Positions 37,868 through 49,707 of a stretch of 64,000 bases of DNA are shown here, piece after piece (position 1 is the first letter of the stretch; every line of letters begins with the position of its first letter). The stretch spans positions 6,758,001 through 6,822,000 of the forward strand of contig NC_058150.1 in assembly GCF_011075055.1 (NCBI RefSeq), read 5' to 3'. The notes beneath the pieces are model-generated. The model ran no database searches, had not been told where the DNA came from, and was given only the letters and a program-made list of their open reading frames with translations. The position numbers and the translations under genes are program-made. The stretch comes from Mangifera indica (taxonomy: Eukaryota; Streptophyta; Magnoliopsida; Sapindales; Anacardiaceae).

Positions 37868-38718
37868 GAAAATGGTAGAGTTGTATACATGCTTGGATTT
37901 GGTGGGCAATAAGTTGACGAAAGCAATAATACTTCAAAATACATTGGTGGGGTTCAAACATTGGTTTCAATTGACAAGAAAATAAATTATGATGGATTTG
38001 TAGAAGTGGTATGTTCTTGTTTAGGCATCGATCGAAGTTGTAATGATATAAAAATATATATGTCAAACCCAACAAAATCCATTGATTTGTCATATCTGTT
38101 AAAGGATGACTATGATGTTTGGGGCATGATGAAATGTGTGCATCAACAATGCAAATGAAAACCAGGAAGGGTAAAGTTAAGTAATAATAACATTTTCGTG
38201 TTGTGGAGGTTGGTAATGCACATTTGTCCCCGAGATAGTATAGGACCTCAACATAGACAAGCTGTCAAAATGCACTTGGAAAAATATTACAGATTATGTT
38301 TACCATAGCTGACTAGATGTATAGGTCAAAAAACATCATAACGGATATGGTTGACAGGTATAGAATTGATATCTTTTATGCTCAAGTTTAGCGTGTCAAG
38401 AATTGAACTTTAAATGAGATAAGAGGTTCACCGAAAAAGTCATTCAAACTATTACTAGCATATTGTTACAACCTTGAACAACAGAACCCCCCTGACATTG
38501 TTACACACATAGACACTGACATGAATAATCGGTGTTATTTTGTCTTTATAATTTTAGGATGTTCCATTAAAGTATTTCATGATTATTGTTGTCTCGTCAT
38601 TTGTATTGGTGGGGCATTCTTAAAATGTCAATATTATGGTACACTTTTAATTGTTATGGGCAAGACAACCAGATTTATCTATCAGCATTTGGTGTTAGGG
38701 AAAAGGAAGAAACGATAA
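37868..38718 (+). pseudogene. Mutator-like transposase remnant
   Basis: The first part (about 37961-38158) reads FVEVVCSCLGIDR and KDDYDVWGMM, like the N-terminal PB1-like part of plant MULE transposases. 38330-38520 gives VDRYRIDIFYAQV, IRGSPKKSFKLLLAYCYNL and DIVTHIDTD. 38521-38718 gives CYFVFIILGCSIKVF and IGGAFLKCQYYGTLLIV, the start of the DDE core, where the expected catalytic Asp of VDGTFLK reads Gly. Stops and frame changes separate the blocks, and the rest of the DDE domain is missing. It is inactive. Confidence 0.75.
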
Positions 38719-38959
38719 TTTAGATCTCGTTCTTTTAAGCATTACATATGTGCATTAGCGACCTCCCAGATTTAGCATTTTCTTACTTGTATCAAACAAA
38801 TAACAAATAAAAATACACTCCAATATATGCATTCACTCTAGCAGACTTCATTCAAAACACCATCCAATTCATTCAAAACATCATCCAACTAAAAATGTAT
38901 AACATAAATCAAGCAATCAACTAGAAGTAATATAATATAAATAACATAAAAAATATTAA

Positions 38960-40400
38960 TGCAACTCTAAATACAAATATCAATCATCCATTGCCACTAT
39001 ACTTCCAAATCTTGGATGTTACTATTTTTACGCATTTTGGCTACATTTTTGGCAACAAAGTCAAATTGATGTCTTATCGCAAGGTACTCTAAAATCTAAA
39101 GTATGAATATCCACAATCCCCAAATGTTAGGCCCTGTTGAGGTATATAAATACATCGTCTAAGTTTCAAAAGCTCCAGCTTTCGCCTCACACCCCTAATT
39201 ATCTTGTAACTAGTCACACTAATAATAGATTAGAGATTATGATATTGTGTCATTGTTTTGGTCAACCTCTTTGTAGACTAAAAGAAACTCGCTAATGAGT
39301 AAAAAACAGTCAAAGTTCATGCATTGAGGTCTAGTTCATTGTATACCTAGTGTTGAGAATCATAGTTGATTAAAATGTATACATGTAACAACAGCAATCA
39401 CTTCATTATCAATGTGACTAATATGTGTAAAGTTAAGAATTTAATATATAATCACATTGAACATGTGTCAAACCTTGTGCACATGAGCCCATAAAATGTA
39501 GCCCTGATCTAAGGTTTGATCATTTATTCCGTCGATCGGGTCTAGTAGTAATCAGAGCCATTGATGATTATCCGATCTAGTCTCTTCTCGATCTTTTATT
39601 GCTCACAGCAACCACTCATCGAAGGATGTCTTAACATATATCCACTTAGTCGATAGGAGTGAATGTCATAACATGACCAGGTAATTATCAACGTGTTGAA
39701 ACAATAATATTATAGATATAATCACGTAATTAATAAGATAATAATATATTGAAGACAATACCCTATGTGGGTTAAAAATCATATACATGGTTTATTAGCC
39801 AATTGTTATCTTCACATAGTGTGTTTCACCATTCTTTCTCTTTTTTTTATAGTCTCTATTCAAAAAAGTTGTTGTTGTGGTGTTTTCATTTGTTACCTCA
39901 TACTACTGTAAAAATTCAATCATATTATCAGCTTCTATTCCCTATTGTGATGGTCAGATAACTTCTCGCACTCATCGTTGTCTCAGCACAATGAGCCTTC
40001 TTTACAATCCTTTTCCATAATATCCTTTTAATACTAGATCAAGGTTGTATCAGAGTTTTGCAAACAGGGGTAACCTCCTTAGGGCTTGCATCCTCATGAC
40101 TAAACAACTCAACTATGACCTCGGATGACTTCCCCTATATCATAGAAAAAAATTTAACCACTTAATTATATGGTTAACCCATAATCTTACGAATTGTAAA
40201 TAATAAATAATCATCGGGAAAAACTTACCTTGTTTGTAGGGTTAGCATAGTACATACATTAAACTTTGCCAATTTAGCTTCAAGCAATGCTTGATGCTCG
40301 TCTAAGTTTCCAAGACGTTCATCAACTTTATCTATGAACCCTTAACGAAACTCATGAAGTCAATCAACTTTGTCTTCAAGCATCGATGTGGATGTAGTGG
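38960..40400 (-). pseudogene. ULP1-like cysteine protease ORF remnant
   Basis: The minus strand at about 39150-38980 reads IPQQGLTFGDCGYSYFRF, then EYLAIRHQFDF in a shifted frame. PQQ..xDCG with the catalytic Cys is the C-terminal signature of ULP1/C48 proteases. At 40400-40240 the same strand gives a heptad-like block (FIDKVDERLGNLDEHQALL) that ends at a plausible splice donor (ACAAG|GTAAGT), perhaps an upstream exon. Stops occur in both. No His/Asp part of the active site was identified. The link to the adjacent MULE is inferred. Confidence 0.5.
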
Positions 40401-40905
40401 GAGTAATGTGGGGGGGGGTGTTGTTTTGGTCAATCGAGGAGATTGGACATGACAGAACTCTGTACAGGTGTACCCCTTTAATGTCTACGTATAGGTGTAC
40501 TGCAATGTTGTAAATAAAGAGATTAAATTTCCACAAAAGATGTTATTGGGTAACGATCATTATTAGGTTCTTCTCCATCACACACTAATCTACAACATCT
40601 TTGTACTATAATGATTCCCTTTCAACCATCAGTGAAATCAAAATAGGAGTCACAATATCCTATCAAATGTGACAATTTTTAAACTATAAAAAATAATAGT
40701 TGTTTTCACATATAATATTATGAATCATCATATCATACTTGAAAAACCCCGAAGAAGCTTTCAACATCCTCCTACCTTAGGCACTCAAAAGTTCTCCATC
40801 TCAACATCTAGAGGTCAATGTCTTTGGACTTGCAAACTACAAAACTCCCCATATTGCTCAAAGTTTCACATATCCACAACTATAACATTGAAAATACATT
40901 ATTAG

Positions 40906-42174
40906 TTGTACATAATCATTCATAAAATGTAAAGAGTAAAATAACTATTATTTTATATTTAGGTAACCTGAAATGTCACTATATATCTCATCATCTCATA
41001 AGATAGCACTAGGATATTCTTTTTATACTATAGATATTCATTCGAAACTATAGAATACTATATGATTGAAAAAGGAAAGAGATGTATTGATGGGCTGAGA
41101 TCAAGAGAAGAGATGTGGCGTAATCTATAGAATACTATATGATTGAAAAAGAAGAGGAAGCAAGAGAGAGCACAAAAGATTTAGAGTACGACTACTGATA
41201 AATGAATATTAATTTGTGTACTAACAATAATATTTCATGATATTATTATATGTTATTTTATTTTTAATTTAAATTTTTTTAATAATTAAATAATATGTTA
41301 TTGTTTGTACCCAAATTAGTTCACAAAATTTTATTGAAAGGTTTAAGAGGTTGTTGTTGAACGAGAAAAGAAATGCTAAAAGTAACATCCCAAATTCTAT
41401 GGCTGAAAGGTGCTTAAACATGGCAAGAACCTCCCAATGCATCTTCCAACATGGAGATGGGATAGGAACATCAATTACGGTGATTAAAGATCTTTTGATC
41501 TAATTGATATTCAAACCTGTTCCCATTTCACAACAACTAATGCCTTGTAGCCATGTAGTGAAAAGTTAACTGAAGGAATCCATTAAACTTAATTCATTAT
41601 GCAGTCCAAACGAAATTGCAAGTGAAAACCAGAGGGATTAGCTTCAAAATATATTGTTTTGCAACGGGTCCTAAAATAAATTGGCCTTGTATGCTTGTTC
41701 TACTCTCAGATTATTTAAAAAAAAAAAAAACCTGAGTCAAATGATTATGACTTGAATGCATAATCCACCGATTCATGATTTCGACATCCACCACTAAATC
41801 TAATCTAAGTTATATTGCAAATATAAATTAATTCATTTGTGGAATCCTTGACTCAATCTCTAATCATAGTTGACTAATAGTCATTGCTTTAAATGAAGTC
41901 AATATTACCGGGCCACTATGAAAGAATAAAGGACCCATGAAATGCTCAAAAAATTAAATTTATAAAGCATTGGTTAAAATAATTTAATAATTCCGCCGAA
42001 TAAAGGGAACATATTAACAATAATACAATATCATCAGTTTGTCCCACATGCCATCGATCATGGTAGACGCCACGAAAATATACATTACATATTTTGTGGA
42101 AGTGTGATGAGGTAACAAGAAAACGATTGATTAGTAAAGTTGAAAACAGCAAACTCTAGATTTAGGCAATAAGG
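40906..42174. other. Spacer downstream of the DUF1218 gene
   Basis: No coding frame or bounded repeat was identified. A 'tctatagaatactatatgattgaaaaag' string occurs twice, at about 41051 and 41127. Confidence 0.45.
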
Positions 42175-42838
42175 TTAAGCATGGCCTCCATACTTTTCAT
42201 CTTGAGTAGCAGCAGTAGAAGAAACATAATATGCAACACAGAATAACCCATGAACAAAACACAGAATCCCTCCAATTGATAGAAAATGATGATGTGTGAA
42301 CCCACAGGAAGCTCTTGATCTGTTGTTTGACATTGTTCCGATTACCAGCACTGACAATCCAACGGCTAATATGATCCTGATGAATTGCACTACATAATTA
42401 AACACATGTTCATAGTAATCGTATAAAATAAAGTAGTCCATGTTCAAAGACATACCAAGAGAAGAGGAGGCACACCAAGGAGAGTTGCCTGTTAGGGGAA
42501 GCTTTTGCAAACTCATCTTGAGAACAAATGCACAAGCACCCACCAAGTAAAGTAGAAATTACATGAGCTAAAACCAGAAGTACTCCTGCAATTAACCCTA
42601 GCATGAAAGCATCGTGGCTTGGGTCTCTACACTCGAATATCCACAGTCGCATATGGTTAACCTGAATAAAAGAAATGCATACTTATAAACATTTAACCTT
42701 TTTCTGTAACGAACGTTAACTGAATACTTTATAATGTACCTTGTTTTGTGCAACTTCAGCTTGGATGGCCAGAATCCCTGCAGCCACATCCATGGCAACG
42801 ATTAACAGACAAACGAAGACCCCTCCTGCTTTAATCAT
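42175..42838 (-). CDS. DUF1218 four-helix membrane protein (168 aa)
   Basis: Plant-specific membrane protein of the DUF1218 family, which includes VCC/DESIGUAL proteins linked to vein and leaf symmetry in Arabidopsis. Exons (minus): 42838-42740, 42661-42456, 42376-42175, with GT..AG borders and phases 0 and 2. The N-terminal span is VFVCLLIVAMDVAAGILAI. Family blocks follow: RLWIFECRDPS, a second span (LGLIAGVLLVLAHVISTLL), the GGCLCICS Cys block, NRQLSL, a third span across the second junction (FSWIILAVGLSVLVIG), SRASCGFTHHHFLSIGG and a fourth span (FVHGLFCVAYYVSS). Length and order are typical. From memory, At2g32280 of this family neighbours BAM6 in Arabidopsis, so context supports a VCC-group member; the exact subgroup is unproven. 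Confidence 0.9.
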
Positions 42839-43699
42839 TTTCGAGGAAATAGGAAATGAAAAGGAAGAAGAAGAAAGTAAGGAAATGGCGGTATGTTGGA
42901 ATGAGAATAAAAAGGAAATTAGGAAAGGGTATGAAGAATTAAGAGAAAGAAAGGATGTTTAAGTAGTAGGTAAAAGTTTCTTTTGTTTAACACAGTGGCA
43001 ACTTTAATTTGCTTTAGATAGTCTACTTTTTCTCCTATTTATCTTCTATCATGGCCTTGGATTCCTTTGATGGAATAGCAAGGAAAGTAGGGTATAAACC
43101 AGCTCATGGAGAAGCGTGCACAGGCATCTAGCATGAGCCTCAAAGATAAATCGGTGGATAATGTTTTCTTTTTGGTAAGTTTTTTTTATTCAATGTTTAT
43201 GTACGTACAAAGATGCCGATCTAATAATCCGATCGATGTACATGGGAAGAATGCCAAACGACACTTTGGCTTCCTCTGTTGGGTCTTTATATGATTTTAG
43301 GGAAATTATTATGTAACCAAAAATAATGATTTTAAATTGGTATTCAAGAATTAAAAGTAATTATATTACCCAAAAAATTTAATTAAATTGAATCAAATTT
43401 TACTTTTTAATGAAATTTTGAGTGAATTTATGTAACTCAAAATGAAAAGAGTAACATCAACTGACATGCATAGAAAGAAACAAAGACTTTTGATGAAAAT
43501 GGAGTACACTGAGGCCAGTCTACATAGACTGGGAAACAAGTGGACTCATAAATCAAAAGACAAATCTATCGAGGTCAGATTCGGTGGATCAAATTATCCC
43601 ATGCATATTTTCAAACATTCTCCGATTTAGTTCACACCGACCTCAGCCTGAGCCTGAGTATATACTAGTGGATAAAATATTCGATAATATTGTTGTAGA
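42839..43699. other. Promoter side of the DUF1218 gene and spacer
   Basis: 42839-42965 is the presumed leader and promoter (purine-rich on the plus strand). No other coding sequence was recognised to 43699. Confidence 0.45.
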
Positions 43700-44554
43700 A
43701 GGACAGAATTAGTATGGTAAGAAAAAAAATTTAAAAAAAAAGATAATTATTAAAAGAAATAAACGTAAAATCGTTATTTTATTAATAATATTAAAAATAT
43801 AAAATAATTTTTTTCTCTCACAGTTTTAAAAACTAACAACTTCACCTTTATTTAAAGTTTTCTAACTTTCAAAAGTAATATTTTTTTCTTAAAACTTAGA
43901 GATTATTTTTCAGACGTTCTCTAGCAACTAACGACAACGCTTCAACCCACTATCTCGTCAATCACCAAATCTTTACTCTCTGACACAAGAAGAAGCAACG
44001 AAGACACATTGATTTGTTTAAATCAATGAAATCTTCGTCGATTCTTCTAGAATCAACGAAGACCCTTGTCTTCATCGATTCGTCTAAAATCAACGAAAAC
44101 TTTATCAATTTTAGAAGAATCGACAGAGTCACAAAGATGGTTCTTCGTTAATTTTAGAAGAATCGACGAGGATGAGTCTTTGGTGCATCATCTAGAAGTT
44201 TTAGAGGTAGTTGGTGAGATGGTGGGTTGAAGCACTTTCTCCGATGGCTGGAAATGATGGTCGAAGAGCCTTTGAAAAATAAGCCGTAGGTTTTGGGCGG
44301 AATATTACTTTTGAAAGTTAAAAAACTTTAGACAGAGATGAATTTATTAATTTTTAAAATTATAAGGGGAAAACATAATAAATTTTATATTCTTTTAATA
44401 TTATTAATGAGGTAACAATTTTACTCTTACCTCTTTTAACAAAAGTTAGCCCATAGGTGAAACTTTTGACTTTGCAAACCCTAAAAATGTGACTTTAAGA
44501 ACGTACTAAAACTTTGAAAGGGGGGGAAGGGGAGGGGGGAATAGTCCTTTGGCC
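43700..44554. mobile_element. Long-arm Mutator-type MITE, copy 4
   Basis: The right end reads AATAGTCCTTTGGCC, the inverse of GGCCAAAGGACTATT as in copy 2. Arms match in inverted orientation: 'ttttaaaaactaacaacttcacc', 'actttcaaaagtaatattt' and 'gcttcaacccactatctcgtca' on the left return reversed at 44200-44350. The centre repeats 'gattcttctagaatcaacgaag'. The left end is worn. A G-rich run (44520-44539) sits just inside the right end. Confidence 0.65.
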
Positions 44555-45889
44555 AAAAAAAAAAAGGATTTGCCAAAAATTCCCTTAAGTATATAAAGGA
44601 GTTTTGAATAGTATTAACTCATTCAAATATGGTTTATCTTACTAACCAAAATCTTTAGCTGCAATTCTTTGATTTTTTTTATTCATTTTTAAGTCAAAAT
44701 CATCTCCAAAATGAGTTATACATACACTTAGTATCAACTAATTTTACCTTTTTTTAATATTTATTGTATTGTTTTTCCTTTTCATTAGAAATTTGAATTT
44801 TCATAGTAAATATCACTTTTTTTTAGTTTGAAATTGGTTATTAATTGATGAAAATTAGTTATTTGTTAGACTAAGGTATGATTTGTGTAATAAAAATGTG
44901 AATTTTGCTATAAAATGGTAGATTTTCTATACATAGAAAGTTTATGGTCTAGGATTAAATTTTTAAATTTTGGTTAAGAATGTAAATTTTGTTTTTAGTA
45001 GATGAAAAATGTTTGTGGTCAATTTATAGCTTGATTTGTGAAATGAAATAATGAATTCAGTGAAAATATTGATGATTTACCTGTTAGTAAGTGTGAAAAA
45101 CCCAACAAGTGCAATCACATCTACTGGATAGATCACGATTACTCCTATTGGATAGATCACACTTACGTATTATTCATCACACACAAAGACTAAGTTGATA
45201 GGCATTGTGCCTAGTACAAGGCAAGTAAAAATTTTCCGCCAAACCTACTAGGAACTAAAATGTATTTTTCACAAAGGGGTAAAATGATATTTTACATTTT
45301 AATTTTGTATAATTTGTTGTAATTTTTTTATAAAAATATGGTTATTAAATTTTCTAACAGTTTATTTGTTTTAATATTTAATTAAATTATAAATTAACTA
45401 TTTTTCTTTTTATTTTAGATGTTAGCATCAAGAGAAGTTAAGTTGAAAGGGTCTACATATCTCGTAAATTTTAAAAAAGTGGCATATTGATTGATTCTTA
45501 AACGAAAGCTTAGAGTCTCAATCAACCTTTCATATGCAAATCTTGTTTAATTATCAACATTCATTGATTCTTACCAATGTATCTTGTTATGTTATCATTT
45601 GTGGATATCCACTACCTTTTTGTACCTAACCATAAATACTTCTTTCGATATTTCAGAAAAGGAAAATTTATGCAATGAACAAGACAAAATTATTTATAAA
45701 AACATTTATTAGAATGCATGAATATATAGTGATATTGCACAAATTATAATGTAATATATCCTCTGAACTCTACATATTAGAATATATATTTAAACCCTTA
45801 TATTTTCATTAACTTACAACCCAAAGGTTTTAAAACTTGTAGGTTAGCATACTAGGCATGATCACGCCTATTTTGCCTACTATGCCTAC
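44555..45889. other. AT-rich spacer
   Basis: No coding frame was recognised. 45080-45240 has LTR-like composition ('tggatagatcac' repeated) and may be part of the retroelement whose tail follows. Confidence 0.4.
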
Positions 45890-46587
45890 TCTACCCAAAT
45901 TACTCCTACCAATGATTAAGATAGCTCCCTATGAGACATTTTATGGTAAGAAGTGTAAATCACTATTACATTGAGATAAGGTAGGCGAGAGAGATTCTCT
46001 AACACAGTATTAGGGTCAGAGATAATCCAAAAGATGATTGATGATGTGAAACTAATTCATGAGAGAATGAGACAAGCCCAAAACCGATGAAAGGTTTATG
46101 CTAACCAAAGGATATGGGACTTTGAGTTTAGTATAGGTGATAATGTTTTATTAAGGTAGCTCCTTATAGACATTATATAAGATTTAGTATAAATGGAAAG
46201 CTAGCTCAGAGGTATATTAAATCTTTTAAGGTATTGTAGAGGATAGGTAAGGTGTCTTATTGGCTTTTATTGTCAACAAGTATGGATCACATTCATAACG
46301 TGTTTTATGTGTCGTTGCTATATAAACATTTCTATTGTTTCTCTCATATTATGAGGATCAAAGATTTGTTATTATAGAACAACTTGATTTATGAGGAGTG
46401 CTAATACACATATATATTGGACAGGAAGGTGAAGGAGTTTTGGAACAAATAGATTCCACTGGTCTAAGTGTTTTGGAGGAATCACAAAATCAAAGAAACT
46501 ACTTGGAGAGTGAAGTAGGACACAAAACAAAGATTTTTTGAGTTATTCAAGTAAATTTTGAGGACAAAATTCAAATAAGGGAGAAAT
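45890..46587 (+). pseudogene. Ty3/gypsy polyprotein tail (integrase end / chromodomain-like)
   Basis: Across several frames the plus strand reads the usual C-terminal order of plant gypsy pol: APYETFYGKKCKS, ERMRQAQNR, KVYANQR, then MDHIHNVF, ILDRKVKEF, FWRNHKIKETTW and FFELF. It ends just before TGTAAAGGCC, a plausible LTR start. Many stops and frameshifts. The rest of pol is not present in the window. Confidence 0.75.
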
Positions 46588-47480
46588 TGTAAAGGCCAAT
46601 ATACATCTGAAAGGCATTCTGGTCCTTTTTATTATTAAAAGTTATTTAAAATTTCATTAAGTGTGGTTAAATGATCATTCACAATGAATAAATGTTCATT
46701 CTATATCAAAAAGTTGTTCATTGAAGATGAATGGTAGCTTAAGGGCAAGAAAGTATTGTTGATGTTATGAATGTCCATTCTAATAAGAGGACTTGTCATT
46801 CATGAGTGAGTTATCAAAATGTCATTGTTTCATAAGAGAAGGAAACATGATTTAAGTAGATAATATAAGGAAGGCGATGCGTAAAAGTTGAACATCCGAT
46901 CTAATGGCTAAAAATGAAAATCTATATAAAAGAGCTCGATATTCATAAGTCAAGTTTGATGTTTTTAATAATTTCACTTACAGTTAACATTTTAGTGAAT
47001 ATTCAGGGTTGAAATTACACAGATTAAAGGATCAAACACCAGAAAACAATATTGTAAGGTTTGCTTTTTTCAAAGGAAAGATAAGTAGGAGAATCATTCC
47101 AATTTTTATTGATGTTTATAGACCATCTTCGAGTGATTTTAACAATTCATGTATATTTTTTGTATGAAATAGGAGATTGCAAGAGTTTATTTACTCATAT
47201 GGTCAGAATGTCTCCACATTTTTCAACCTAGTTTGGGCGATAAAGTTAAGTAGGTTAAGTAAAGTGCTTGAAATAGTAAATTAATGGTCATACTTTCATG
47301 AGGATTAAGTGATAAGTGGAAGCGTATTAGTCGTCATGAGAAACCATGAGAGAGGAGTCTTGATAACTTTAGTTGTATATAAGAATACGCTAAAAAGTCA
47401 ATTTGTCATTGAGTAAATTAAGGGATAAAATAGCAGCCTTAATGACTTTAATTGTGTGTAAGTATATGTTAGATCTTGTA
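46588..47480 (+). mobile_element. Probable 3' LTR of the gypsy remnant
   Basis: It starts TGTAAAGGCC directly after the gypsy pol tail. 'gttcattctat' and 'gttcattgaag' phrases recur. The right border was not identified and no partner LTR lies in the window; the end coordinate is a guess. Confidence 0.4.
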
Positions 47481-47877
47481 AAAAGGAATGAGAAGATAAT
47501 TTATGTTAACTCAAATTAGCCAACATTCAGTGCTTCAAATCATTATATTCCCTAAATATTATAATACATGTAGCAACAAACATATAAAGACATGAACAGA
47601 ATCATACACAACATAATGAATTAAGATACTAAATTAAAATTTTGGAAAAACAAACACCATATAAAGTTTACAATAAAACTATTTTCATTCATTTTGAGTA
47701 CACAAATGAGTATATATTTGATATGTGTTATCATATGATTAGATAATTTTGATTTAATAATAAAGTAATACATAAATATTTATTCATTTATATTCTCAAA
47801 ATAGATACGTATATTATTGTTCTAAAATTTAATACATGAGTTTGGAGAAAAACAACATTAAATACAATTACAAAACT

Positions 47878-48312
47878 AGTATACTCTAGTTATGCACCAA
47901 TTATTGGTCATTATTGTTTCTTATAATGAGAAACCAAATTTAGTCCCATTGCAAATGTAACATCTTTGGAGACAAATTCTACACCAACATGTGCAATTCA
48001 AGTCAACATCTCCCTATTACACATTTTACACAATAATTGATATAAGATATTTGCAAGAACCAAAAACAACACCCACCAAGAGAAGCAAGTGTTTGTCTTT
48101 ATTTGATATAGTTGTGTGGTTTCTAGTTCATATAGATTTTGTGTATCAATTATTGTACAAAATATCAAACCAGGAGATGTTAACTTGAATCACACATGTT
48201 GATATAAGACTTCACTCCAAAGTTTTTTCAAATTTGCAATGGAACTAAATTTGGTGTCCCATTATTGGAAACAATAGTGACTAATTACTGGTGCATATAT
48301 AACTAGAGTAAC
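47878..48312. mobile_element. MITE with ~105-bp terminal inverted repeats
   Basis: The left end 'tactctagttatgcaccaat' ... 'ccaaatttagtcccattgcaaa' is matched in reverse complement by 48205-48305 ('tttgcaatggaactaaatttgg' ... 'ataactagagta'), with a few changes and a 5-base insertion. About 200 bp of non-coding interior separates the arms. The target duplication was not clear. Confidence 0.75.
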
Positions 48313-48539
48313 ACTTTGTCAAATGAGACTTTCATACTAAAGTCTCCCAACAATTTCACCAACCTGATTTCACATTCAATGTATTTTCATACAGTTTCAC
48401 GTTCATTATATTATCATTGTGTTATCTTCCATTAAGGTCTACTATCCTTCATACCCAACTAATACAAAAACATTTGACATTTTGTTTGTTTAAGAAAACA
48501 CACTGGAAATACGCAAAACCCTAAGTTGATAATGTCATT

Positions 48540-48614
<75 letters not shown>

Positions 48615-49620
48615 AAATATGCTTGTATCCATCATTCAAAAAAAGAAAAAAAAAGCATATGTTCATTTTCATGCCTAGATTGAATGAAGTTTCTTGCTCA
48701 ATTTCGTGTTTCTATTAAGGTTTTGATAATAAGATTATTTAAAGTGACAGTTAGATAAAAGATATTAAAGTTTTCTTTAAATGTAGGGAGGTTAGAAAAA
48801 GAGAGAAACTATATCCAAGTAACTCTTATAATATTGATTAAAATCTATACATTCCCTCAAATATGACTATTTTAATTAATTTTTTTTCCCAAGAGAAATG
48901 AGGATTTAAGCCCCACTCTTAGATATTGATTAATTTGAAAGAATCTGCTCCAAAATTGCATTTAAAAATCTCTATTTTGTATAATAGATTTGGAGCTAAG
49001 TTGAGAACATAATTGGACCAAAATAGGCCTTTCGGCATTGAACTGATGCGTCTATATTTCCTTTTGGCCTGTTAACTATTTTCACCTAAAATTTAATGAA
49101 ACAATAATTTTTTATCCTTTAAATTCCAAATATTCAGTTTTTGGTTCAGCCATTGAAATTGAAACTTGAACACTAATTTTAATAGTTAAAGAGCATTTTT
49201 TTATTTTATAAAAAAATAAAATTATTTATAAAATATTAACCAGTGAATGAGAGACACATGGCCTCATCTATTCCTCCATTTTTAAGTTAAATCACATCCA
49301 AGTTGGTGTAATTGGACTAAAATCTCACATTTTGGTGTCATTCCAATCAATCGCACCACTCTGACCATAGTGTGTCATCTCATCTCCTTACTCAACCTAA
49401 ATGTCGTCTTACACCTTCACCATCTCCTATTTTTCACAACATACTCAATAGCATTGCTGACCACTGTGTTGTAAAGATTGGATTGTGAAAATGAGAAGAA
49501 GGGAAGAAGAAATTTAAAAAAATGATAATTTTAAAAATTATATATACTTATAATTAAATATGTTAGAGGACAAACTGGTCAGTTAAATGGTAAGCTACCA
49601 ATATTAGAAATTCCTCCATA
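48313..49620. other. Spacer downstream of the bHLH gene
   Basis: Contains the compound microsatellite at 48542 and AT-rich DNA. No coding frame was recognised. Confidence 0.45.
48542..48613. repeat. Compound (TC)n(TA)n microsatellite
   Basis: About 25 TC units run straight into about 10 TA units. Likely highly variable. Confidence 0.95.
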
Positions 49621-49707
49621 ATGTTTCATCTTCATTGTTCATTTGATAGGAGTTTCATTTTCATGTCCGTACGTACCTTAATAAGCCCAAAAAAAAGAAA
49701 TACTATA

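Larger units (their letters stand above)
37260..40905. mobile_element. Decayed MULE with transposase and ULP1-like remnants
   Basis: The left terminus GGGATATTAATTAAAA, followed by 'aaaaaaatttacgcctaaac', matches the ends of the neighbouring 1.1 kb MITE over about 60 bp. Inside are a plus-strand MULE transposase remnant (37868-38718) and minus-strand pieces of a ULP1-type protease ORF (about 38960-40400). The right terminus was not found, so the right coordinate is arbitrary. Coding of a ULP1 protease next to a MULE transposase is known from KI (Kaonashi)-type MULEs. Confidence 0.6.

Noticed and set aside
48542..48613. Possible regulatory GA/CT element
   Set aside because: It is a plain microsatellite far from any start codon.
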